Part shown: positions 57,025 through 64,000 of the stretch, piece by piece
Numbering within the stretch: position 1 is the stretch's first letter
How the letters are laid out: each line of letters opens with the position of its first letter
NCBI GenBank assembly: GCA_014584695.1
Contig: JACTMI010000020.1
Location: 124,001 to 188,000 of the forward strand
Reading direction: 5' to 3'
Origin: Acidobacteriota bacterium
Lineage (GTDB): Bacteria > Acidobacteriota > Thermoanaerobaculia > Multivoradales > JAGPDF01
DNA: 64,000 bases
Translations under genes and position numbers: made by a program
Notes under the pieces: generated by a model
What the model was told of the DNA's origin: nothing
The model's input: the letters and a program-made list of their open reading frames with translations, nothing else
Databases searched by the model: none

Positions 57025-57926
57025 GCCTCTCGGGAGGGGTCTTTCGGGAGTTCCTGGCCGAGCTCCGCCCGGACGTCGAGGCGGAGCTCGACCGCCGCCT
57101 CCCCGCTCCGACGGCCTGGCCCCGGCGCCTTCACGAGGCCATGCGCTACAGCGTGTTCGCCGGCGGCAAGCGGCTCCGGCCGGCGCTCGTGGTGGCCGCG
57201 GGCGAGGCCTTCGGAGCGCCCCGGGAGCGGCTGCTGGCCGGTGCCGCGGCGGTGGAGATGATCCACACCTACAGCTTGATCCACGACGACCTGCCGGCGC
57301 TCGACGACGACGACCTGCGGCGCGGCCGGCCGACCCTGCACCGGCGTTTCGACGAGTCGACCGCGATCCTCGCCGGCGACGCGCTGCTGACCGCGGGGCT
57401 GACGCTGCTCGCCGCCGCCCCCGAGGCGCTCGACGGCGCGATTCGCGCCCGGGCGGCGGTGGTGGTCGGCGAGGCGATCGGCACCGCCGGGATGATCGGC
57501 GGCCAGGAGGAGGATCTGGAGTCCGAGCGCCATTGGCCGGCCGATGCCGCCGCCGCCCTGGAGCGGATCCACCGCGGCAAGACCGGCGCCCTGCTGACCG
57601 CCTGCCTGCGGCTCGGGGGGCTCTACGGCGGCGCGTCGGCCGAAGCCGACGGCCTGCTCGCGGCGTTCGGCGAGCGGGTCGGACTGATGTTCCAGATTCG
57701 CGACGATATACTCGACGTCGAAGGAGACGCGCGGGAGCTGGGCAAGACGCCAGGCAAGGACGCCGAGGCCGAGAAGCTGACCTATCCCGGACTCCACGGT
57801 CTCGCGGCCAGCCGCGAGAGGCTCGCCGGGCTGGCGGCGGAGGCCGCCGCGATCGCCGGCAGGCTCCCCGATCCCGGCGGTCGATTCCGCGCTCTCACCG
57901 ACTACCTCTCCTCTCGGGACCGCTGA
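57021..57926 (+). CDS. ispA: Polyprenyl synthetase, farnesyl/geranyl diphosphate synthase type
   Basis: This is a 301-residue protein from a GTG at 57021 overlapping the previous stop. It has GKRLRP for diphosphate binding, the first aspartate-rich motif DDLPALDDDD with the two-residue insertion of bacterial short-chain IspA enzymes, GDALLTAGL, and the second motif MFQIRDDILD. It condenses IPP with DMAPP/GPP to farnesyl diphosphate. It is directly followed by dxs after 2 nt, the common isoprenoid operon. Confidence 0.94.
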   Translation: MSLSGGVFREFLAELRPDVEAELDRRLPAPTAWPRRLHEAMRYSVFAGGKRLRPALVVAAGEAFGAPRERLLAGAAAVEMIHTYSLIHDDLPALDDDDLRRGRPTLHRRFDESTAILAGDALLTAGLTLLAAAPEALDGAIRARAAVVVGEAIGTAGMIGGQEEDLESERHWPADAAAALERIHRGKTGALLTACLRLGGLYGGASAEADGLLAAFGERVGLMFQIRDDILDVEGDARELGKTPGKDAEAEKLTYPGLHGLAASRERLAGLAAEAAAIAGRLPDPGGRFRALTDYLSSRDR

Positions 57927-57928
57927 CC

Positions 57929-59872
57929 ATGAGCCTGCTCGACCAAGTCTCGAATCCCAGCGACCTCCGGCAGCTGCCGGCCGAGGATCTGCCACGCCTG
58001 GCCGACGAGCTGCGCGAGGAGATCGTCGCCTGCGTCTCGAAGACCGGGGGGCACTTCTCGTCGAACCTCGGCTCGGTGGAGCTCACGATCGCGCTCCACT
58101 ACCTGTTCGACACGCCGCGCGACCTGCTGGTCTGGGACGTCGGTCACCAGACCTATCCGCACAAGATCCTGACCGGCCGTCGGGACCGGATGTCCACGCT
58201 GCGCCAGTACGGCGGGCTGTCGGGATTCTGCCTGCGCTCGGAGTCGGAGTTCGACGTGCTCGCCGCCGGCCACGCTTCGACCTCGATCTCCGCCGCGCTC
58301 GGCTTGGCCATCGCGCGCGACCAGCGGCGCGAGACCCACGAGGTGGTGGCCATCATCGGCGACGGCTCGATGACCGCCGGCATGGCCTTCGAGGCGATGA
58401 ACCAGGCGGGAAACCTGGGCACGAAGATGATCGTCGTGCTCAACGACAACTCGATGTCGATCTCGCCCTCGGTCGGCGCTCTGACCAAGTACCTCAAGGA
58501 GCTGATGGCGGGGCGCCACTACTCGAAGCTCAAGGACGACGTGAAGAAAGTCCTGCACCGCATCCCGGGCATCGGCGACCCGATGCTCGAGGTGGCCAAG
58601 GGGCTCGAGGAGGGGATTCGCCAGGTCTTCACGCCGGGGTCGCTGTTCGAGGAACTCGGCTTCCGCTACCTGGGGCCGGTCAACGGGCACTCGGTGCCGG
58701 CGCTGCTCGACGTCCTGCGCGAGGCCAAGGCGATCGACGGGCCGGTGCTGGTGCACGCCATCACCCAGAAGGGCAAGGGCTACAAGTACGCCGAGGACGA
58801 GCCGGTCGAGTATCACGGTCCGTCGCCGTTCGACCCGGTGGCCGGCATCCAGAAGGGCAAGGCGGCGTCGGCGCCCTCGTACACCTCGGTCTTCGGCAAG
58901 GCACTGCTCAAGCTGGCCGAGCACGACCCGCGCATCGTGGCGATCACCGCCTCGATGCCCGACGGCACCGGCCTGATCCCCTTCTCGGAGCGCTTTCCGG
59001 ACCGCTTCTTGAACACCGGCATCGCCGAGCAGCACTCGGTGACGCTCGCCGGCGGCTTGGCGATGGGCGGCTTGCGGCCGGTGGTGGCGATTTACTCGAC
59101 CTTCCTGCAGCGCGGCTTCGACCAGATCTTCCACGACGTCTGTCTGATGGACCTGCCGGTGGTCTTCGCCATGGATCGCGGCGGCATCGCGGGCAACGAC
59201 GGCTGGACCCACCACGGGCTGTTCGACTACGCCTACTTCCGGATCTTCCCGAACAGCGTGGTGATGGCGCCCAAGGACGAGAACGAGCTCCAGCAGATGC
59301 TCGCCACGGCGCTGGCGCAGGAGCACCCGGCGGCACTGCGCTATCCGCGCGGCAACGGCGTCGGCGTGCCGCTCGACGCCGAGGCGCGCGCGCTGCCGGT
59401 CGGCAAGGCCGAGGTTCTGCGGCGCGGCCGCCAGGGCCTGGTATGGGCGGTCGGCTCGACCGTCTACCCGGCGCTCGAGGCGATCGACCGACTGGCCAAG
59501 GAGGGGATCGACCTGACGCTGGTCAACGCCCGCTTCGTCAAGCCCCTCGACCGGGAGCTCTTGCGGCTGCAGGTCGAGCAGGCCGGAGCCGGGGCCCGGC
59601 TGGCGACGATCGAAGAACACGTCGTCGCCGGCGGCTTCGGTTCGGCGGTGGGCGAAGCGCTCGCCGAGATGGAGCTCTCCGGCGTCGCGACGCTGCCGAT
59701 CGGTGTCCCCGATCGCTTCGTCCCTCACGGCTCGCAGGAGGTGCTGCGCAAGACCCTCGGCCTCGACGCCGAGAGCCTCTACTTCCGGCTGCGCACCTTC
59801 TTCGGCCAGCGCGCCGCGACGCCGGCCCCCGCCGCGCGGCCGATTCAGGCCAGCGGCCGCTCGCTCGCCTGA
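57929..59872 (+). CDS. dxs: 1-deoxy-D-xylulose-5-phosphate synthase
   Basis: This is a 647-residue protein from the ATG at 57929. The thiamine diphosphate site is IIGDGSMTAGMAFEAMNQAG with the ND...N motif (VVLNDNSMSIS). Other markers are GGHFSSNLGSVELTIALHY, GHQTYPHKIL, DLLVWDVGHQ, the transketolase-like ASMPDGTGL and GIAEQHSVTLAGGLAMGG, and DRGGIAGNDGWTHHG. It joins pyruvate and glyceraldehyde 3-phosphate in the first step of the MEP pathway. Length matches the family (about 620-640). It follows ispA, so isoprenoid supply for lipid carriers and quinones is set in one operon. Confidence 0.97.
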   Translation: MSLLDQVSNPSDLRQLPAEDLPRLADELREEIVACVSKTGGHFSSNLGSVELTIALHYLFDTPRDLLVWDVGHQTYPHKILTGRRDRMSTLRQYGGLSGFCLRSESEFDVLAAGHASTSISAALGLAIARDQRRETHEVVAIIGDGSMTAGMAFEAMNQAGNLGTKMIVVLNDNSMSISPSVGALTKYLKELMAGRHYSKLKDDVKKVLHRIPGIGDPMLEVAKGLEEGIRQVFTPGSLFEELGFRYLGPVNGHSVPALLDVLREAKAIDGPVLVHAITQKGKGYKYAEDEPVEYHGPSPFDPVAGIQKGKAASAPSYTSVFGKALLKLAEHDPRIVAITASMPDGTGLIPFSERFPDRFLNTGIAEQHSVTLAGGLAMGGLRPVVAIYSTFLQRGFDQIFHDVCLMDLPVVFAMDRGGIAGNDGWTHHGLFDYAYFRIFPNSVVMAPKDENELQQMLATALAQEHPAALRYPRGNGVGVPLDAEARALPVGKAEVLRRGRQGLVWAVGSTVYPALEAIDRLAKEGIDLTLVNARFVKPLDRELLRLQVEQAGAGARLATIEEHVVAGGFGSAVGEALAEMELSGVATLPIGVPDRFVPHGSQEVLRKTLGLDAESLYFRLRTFFGQRAATPAPAARPIQASGRSLA

Positions 59873-59929
59873 CCGCCGGCCTCTCGGCTAGACTCCGCCG
59901 CAAGTCGCCGGTTGGAGGAGGTGTCGGGG

Positions 59930-62900
59930 GTGTCGCTAAGGCGCTGGGGGGGACTTCGCTTCGCTGCGGTGATGCTGGGGCTCGGGGTCGCGGCGGCGCC
60001 GGCGGCCGCGATCGTCCGCGTCACCTTCAATCCGGTCACCCAGTTCGAGGCCTTCGAGGGCAATCCGAATCTCGAGGTCTCGGTCTCGATCGGTCGCGAT
60101 TCACCCGACTGCCCCGGCACCTGGGAGCTCAACGGCGTGCTCACCTTGCGCCCCCTCCTGGTGGGCGCCGACGACGCCACGCCGGGCGAAGATTTCGTCC
60201 TCGCCGAGTTCGATTTTCCGGTGCAGCAACTGGCGATCGCCCAGCTGACGATCGAACGCCAGCTGGTGCTCGCCGGCATCATCCTCGACGACGCGATCTA
60301 CGAGCCGGAGAAAGAGAGCTTCTCGCTCGAGCTGCGCTCCTGGACGGATCTCGGCACCCGCTGCACGCTGGGCCCGCTCCTGCCGGTCCAGCTCGACACC
60401 GACCTGGCGCAGGTGTCGATCAACGACAACGACCCGCCGCCGGCCTTCACGTTTCAGATGAACGCCGCCGGTGTCACGGCGCCCGATGACGCCGGGGTCG
60501 TCGCGATCGGAGTGCACTTCGACTCGCCGATCGAGGACCAGTTCGCCTGCCTGCCGCGCCGGGTTCGCTACCGGGTCTTCGCCGACACGGCCGAGCCGGG
60601 CGATTTCGTCGCGGTCGCCGACGCCCTGCTCACCTTCGCCGACGGCGCCTCGACCGCCGAGATCCCGGTGACGGTCTTTCCCGACGCGGACGGCGACGAC
60701 GAGACGATTCAGATCGAGATCTACGACCCGGAGGCCGGTATCTGCGTGGCGCAGGTCGGCAGCTTGAAGTCCACGCTGCTGACCCTCACCGACACCGGCG
60801 CGACCGAGCTCCCGGCGCCGCGGTTGCGGTTGGCGACCGAAGCCGTCACGGTGGACGAGACCGCCGGCCGCGCCGAGATCGGTGTCCTGATCGAGCCATC
60901 CGACCGCCGCGGCTTCGGCGTCCACTATCGCGTCGTCGCCGGCAGCGCGGAGCCCGAAGACTTCACCGCGGTCGCGGCCGGCACGGTCGAGTTCGCGGAG
61001 GGCTCGCCGGCCTCGCTGCCGATCGTGGTCGAGATCTTCAGCGACGCCGACCTCGACGACGAGACCATCCTGGTCGAGCTCTACGACCCCTATCCCCTGA
61101 ATCTGCTCGACCGGGCGCCCGAGCTCGGCAGCCCGTCCGCCGCCACCATCCTGGTTGGCGACACCGTGGCGCAACAGACCGTGGCGATCCGGTTCACCGC
61201 GCCCTTCTTCGAGGTCGCCGAGGACGCCGGCGAGGTGGTGATCGGGCTGCAGCGCGCGCCGGTCGAGGGGGCGGTGCGGGCGACGCTCGCGATCGCGGCG
61301 GTGACCGCCGAGCCCGGCGATTTCGAGGCGCCCGCTGCGCAGGTGGTCGAGTTCCCGGCGGGCTCGGCGACACCGACGACGCCGGTCGTCGTTCGCGTCT
61401 TCGCCGACGCCGACGACGAAGTGGAGACCCTGTCGCTGACGCTGTCGGCGCCCGCGACGGTGGCGGGGGAGGTCGTCGCGGTCCTGGCGAGCCCGCACAC
61501 CGCGACGCTGACGATCCTCGAGCCGGGCGCGCCGCCCCCGCCGCCGCCGACGGCGCGGGGGACGGTCCGCTTCGCAGCGGCCGAGCGGCGGGTGGCGGAG
61601 TCGGACGGCCGAATCGAGGTCGAGTTGGTGCGCGACGGAGCCGAGAAGCCGGCCTTCGTCGCGCGGATCGAAACCGATGGCGATGCCACACCGGGCGTCG
61701 ACTACCGACTCGCGGGCACGTTGGTGGCCTTCGCTGAGGGGCAGAGCTTGGCCACGCTCGCGGTCGAGCTGATCGACGATCTGGAGACCGAGCCGGAGGA
61801 GACGGTCATCCTGCGCCTCGCCGGGGTCGACGACGACCGCCTGGAGGTCGGCGCGCCGGATACCTTCGCGCTGCGTATCTCGGCGAGCGATCAGGAGGTC
61901 GTGCTCGCGCCCGAGGGGGAAGCGCCCGCGAGCGTCGTCGCGGGCGCCGAGGTCGAGTTGGGTGTGCGGGCGCGGCGGCCCGATGGCAGTCCGGCCGCCG
62001 GGCTCGTGGTGCACTGGGCGCTCGAGGCGCGCGACGGCGCCTCGGCGACGCTGCTCGGCGAAGCGGACGGGGTGACCGACGCGGAGGGGCGAGCCAGCCG
62101 TCGGGTCCGCGCCGAGGGCGCCGGCGGCAGCTTCACGCTGCGCGCGACGATCGGCGAGCCAGTGGTGGCCGAGGTCCGATTCGAGGTCGGCGTGCTCGCG
62201 GCGACGCTGCCGCCGCCGCCGTTCGGCGTGCCGGCGTCACCCGCTGCGCCGGCAATCGAGCGGCTCTGTCAGTCGCCGGCGGGTGCGGGTAACCCGCTCT
62301 GCGTCTACCTGTTTGCTTCCGGGCTGACGGCCGCCGAGCAGTTGCGCGCGGCCGAGGAGCTGTCGGGGCGTGAGGCGACCCTCCTCGGGCGCGCTGCCCG
62401 CGCCGGCGCCGACGAGCATCTGCGCGGCGTGCGCGCGCGGATGACGGCGCTGCGCGGCGGGCCGATGACGGCCGCGGCCGGCGACCTCGGCATCTCGCTC
62501 GGCGGGCGGGCGCTCTCCTCCGGCCAGATCGCCGCCGCCTGGCAGGAGTCCGAGCGTCGGGCCGGGTTCGCGCGGCGGGTCGCCTGGAGTCTCGACCGCG
62601 CCGGTCGCGACGGGGACCCGGGCGAGGAGTCGCTGGAGGCGGGTCTGCCCGCGCTCGCGCCGCCGCGCCCCTGGGGCCTGTTCGCGAGCGGCCGGATCTC
62701 TTTCGGCGAGAAGGACCGCACCGGTCGGGAGCCGGGATTCGAGTTCGAGACCTTCGCCTTCACCCTGGGCGCCGATCGCCGCTTCGGCCACCGACTCGTG
62801 CTCGGCGCGGCCCTCGGCCTGTTCGAGAGCCGGACCGACCTCGCGGACGATGGCGGCCTCGACGTTTCCGCGCGTGACCTGACGCTCTACGGGCTCTGGC

Positions 62901-63526
62901 AGCGCGAGAACGGTCTCTACCTCCAGCTCTCGGGGACCTACGGCAGCAACGAGCTCGCCCTCGACCGCCGGGTGGAGCTGCCGCGGCGCGGTGTCGAGCG
63001 GGCGACCGCGACCGCCGACGGCGACCAGACGGCGCTGGGGCTCGAGCTCGGCGCGACGTTCGAGCGCCGCGCCTGGAATCTGAACGGGTTCGGCCGGCTG
63101 TCGTGGGTGGAGGCCGAGCTGGATCGTTTCGCCGAGCGATCGACGGGGGTCGCGGGCGCGCCCCCGCTGGCGGCGCTCGAGGTCGCCGACCAGGGCGTCG
63201 ATTCGCTGCTCGCCGAGGTGGGGCTGGATCTCGCTTACACGCGCCACGTGCGCTGGGGCCTGCTGCGGCCGCTGCTCCGCTTCAGCCTGCTGCACGAGCT
63301 CGCGGACGACGCGCGCGCCATCCGCGCGCGTCTGCTCGTCGATCCCGATCCGACCAACGTCTTCCTGGTGCCCACGGATGCGCCGGACCGCGACTGGGCG
63401 AGCGTCGGCGTGGGGCTGCAGCTCTACACGCTGCGCGGCTCGCTGTTCCTGATCGTCGACCGCGAGGTCGGCCGGCGAGACCTCGAGACCACCCGCGCCA
63501 CGATCGGCCTGCGCCGGGAGCTCTGA
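59930..63526 (+). CDS. Calx-beta-repeat autotransporter
   Basis: This is a 1198-residue protein. The GTG at 59930 is chosen because GGAGGA lies ten bases upstream; the next in-frame GTG at 59921 is too close to it. After a signal peptide (about 1-27) come five Calx-beta-like domains (about 28-640; DADGDDETIQIEIYDPEAG-type ends with the DxxDDET acidic cluster), then an Ig-like domain (about 660-745), and a linker with two cysteines (IERLCQS...NPLCVYLF). It ends in an autotransporter beta-barrel (about 905-1198, RPWGLFASGRISFGEK to IGLRREL). The DxD-type loops suggest calcium binding. It is cotranscribed with the Sel1 gene that begins 2 nt later. Confidence 0.87.
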   Translation: MSLRRWGGLRFAAVMLGLGVAAAPAAAIVRVTFNPVTQFEAFEGNPNLEVSVSIGRDSPDCPGTWELNGVLTLRPLLVGADDATPGEDFVLAEFDFPVQQLAIAQLTIERQLVLAGIILDDAIYEPEKESFSLELRSWTDLGTRCTLGPLLPVQLDTDLAQVSINDNDPPPAFTFQMNAAGVTAPDDAGVVAIGVHFDSPIEDQFACLPRRVRYRVFADTAEPGDFVAVADALLTFADGASTAEIPVTVFPDADGDDETIQIEIYDPEAGICVAQVGSLKSTLLTLTDTGATELPAPRLRLATEAVTVDETAGRAEIGVLIEPSDRRGFGVHYRVVAGSAEPEDFTAVAAGTVEFAEGSPASLPIVVEIFSDADLDDETILVELYDPYPLNLLDRAPELGSPSAATILVGDTVAQQTVAIRFTAPFFEVAEDAGEVVIGLQRAPVEGAVRATLAIAAVTAEPGDFEAPAAQVVEFPAGSATPTTPVVVRVFADADDEVETLSLTLSAPATVAGEVVAVLASPHTATLTILEPGAPPPPPPTARGTVRFAAAERRVAESDGRIEVELVRDGAEKPAFVARIETDGDATPGVDYRLAGTLVAFAEGQSLATLAVELIDDLETEPEETVILRLAGVDDDRLEVGAPDTFALRISASDQEVVLAPEGEAPASVVAGAEVELGVRARRPDGSPAAGLVVHWALEARDGASATLLGEADGVTDAEGRASRRVRAEGAGGSFTLRATIGEPVVAEVRFEVGVLAATLPPPPFGVPASPAAPAIERLCQSPAGAGNPLCVYLFASGLTAAEQLRAAEELSGREATLLGRAARAGADEHLRGVRARMTALRGGPMTAAAGDLGISLGGRALSSGQIAAAWQESERRAGFARRVAWSLDRAGRDGDPGEESLEAGLPALAPPRPWGLFASGRISFGEKDRTGREPGFEFETFAFTLGADRRFGHRLVLGAALGLFESRTDLADDGGLDVSARDLTLYGLWQRENGLYLQLSGTYGSNELALDRRVELPRRGVERATATADGDQTALGLELGATFERRAWNLNGFGRLSWVEAELDRFAERSTGVAGAPPLAALEVADQGVDSLLAEVGLDLAYTRHVRWGLLRPLLRFSLLHELADDARAIRARLLVDPDPTNVFLVPTDAPDRDWASVGVGLQLYTLRGSLFLIVDREVGRRDLETTRATIGLRREL

Positions 63527-63528
63527 CC

Positions 63529-64000
63529 ATGAACCGTCTCCTGCCGTTGTCGCTGCTCGCCGCCGTCGTCTCGGTCGCCCTGCCGCCGCCCGCGGCGATC
63601 GCGGCCAAGCCACCGAAGGTGGAGCCACCCCGCCACGCCGAGGACCTCTTCGTCGTCCACTGCCTGCTGCCGGCGCCGCTGCGGCGGCTCGGGCGCTACG
63701 CGACCATCGAGGGAGCCCGGCGGGTGGTCAAGACGAGCGCCGAAGACTGTCGCGTCCGCGGCGGCGAGTACGGCGCCGACCGCGGTGACGAGCTGTTCGC
63801 GCTGCGCGTCTGGCTCGAAGCGGCGCGCTCCGGCGACCCCGAAGCGCAGAACGCGGTTGGCGAGCTGCTCGAGCGCGGCGCCGGCGGCGAGGCCGACCCC
63901 GCGGGGGCGGCGGCCTGGTATCGGCGCGCGGCCGACCAGGGCTTCGCGCGCGCGCAGATCAACCTCGGCCACCTCTACGAGCGCGGCCACGGGGTCGAGC
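63529..64000 (+). CDS. Exported Sel1-repeat protein, N-terminal part (3' end outside window)
   Basis: 157 codons are visible from the ATG at 63529, two bases after the autotransporter stop. A signal peptide ends near AIAAK, followed by the same two-cysteine module as in the caspase protein at 36599 (HAEDLFVVHCLLPAPLRRLG, then EDCRVRGGEY), and two Sel1 repeats (AQNAVGELLERGAG, AQINLGHLYERGHG). Residues align with the paralogue through this region, so a coiled coil and a caspase-like domain may follow beyond the window. Tight spacing suggests that it works together with the autotransporter. Confidence 0.85.
   Translation, partial: MNRLLPLSLLAAVVSVALPPPAAIAAKPPKVEPPRHAEDLFVVHCLLPAPLRRLGRYATIEGARRVVKTSAEDCRVRGGEYGADRGDELFALRVWLEAARSGDPEAQNAVGELLERGAGGEADPAGAAAWYRRAADQGFARAQINLGHLYERGHGVE

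Overview
This window is GC-rich DNA, roughly 70% by eye, densely packed with bacterial genes. The likely source is an Acidobacteriota-type Gram-negative (a Thermoanaerobaculia-like lineage is my best guess). The guess rests on several traits together: many secreted S9, M28-like and Ntn hydrolases, a MacB-type permease with several HlyD-type adaptors, SDGT-repeat secreted proteins, Calx-beta autotransporters, Sel1/caspase proteins and a serine/threonine kinase. No rRNA or tRNA is visible to confirm it. Many starts are GTG, and operons often use 4-nt stop/start overlaps.

Layout. 0-5 kb: end of a penicillin-acylase-type hydrolase, rmuC, a secreted S9 peptidase, then a hicBA-type pair. 5.6-10.5 kb: a minus-strand operon of three different HlyD-family adaptors followed by one MacB/FtsX-type permease, with no ATPase gene. 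10.6-13.3 kb: quinone oxidoreductase, zinc alcohol dehydrogenase and a DUF2911 protein. 13.3-13.9 kb: a cluster of long intergenic repeats (family B). 13.9-19.1 kb: extended SDR reductase, aldehyde dehydrogenase, a membrane protein, a SLOG-like protein and a Kbl-like enzyme. 19.2-22.9 kb: MNT/HepT and AbrB/PIN toxin-antitoxin pairs around a methyltransferase, a secreted hypothetical protein and a gene broken by frameshifts. 23-28.7 kb: an SDR-type threonine dehydrogenase, which could work with the Kbl-like enzyme in threonine breakdown, a multi-S1-domain protein, SufT and a prolyl oligopeptidase. 28.7-30.4 kb: an MBL-fold hydrolase flanked by double-hairpin repeats (family A). 30.4-38.6 kb: nucleotidyltransferase, acetyltransferase, beta-helix protein, lipoprotein amidohydrolase, M28-like aminopeptidase and an exported Sel1/caspase protein.

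38.6-48.7 kb is the most mobile part. It holds a giant SDGT-repeat secreted protein, a 5'-truncated RHS gene ending in a restriction-endonuclease-fold toxin, a candidate immunity gene, a RAYT/IS200-like transposase, truncated genes, and two further shards of the same RHS gene at 45.2 and 48.6 kb. 48.7-53.3 kb: a membrane-anchored Ser/Thr kinase and an autotransporter. 53.4-55.4 kb: a sugar-modification operon (RfbC-like epimerase, C-methyltransferase) with a CDP-glucose dehydratase gene reduced to its two ends by an in-frame internal deletion. 55.5-59.9 kb: Trm112, an O-antigen ligase-like protein, ispA and dxs. 59.9-64 kb: a Calx-beta autotransporter followed after 2 nt by a second Sel1 protein, which runs off the window.

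The most noteworthy signals are the double-hairpin repeats, which show compensatory base changes, occur in both orientations and share the window with a RAYT-type transposase; the decaying RHS toxin island; the exported caspase/Sel1 family next to autotransporters; the three-adaptor, ATPase-less export operon; and the internally deleted rfbG.
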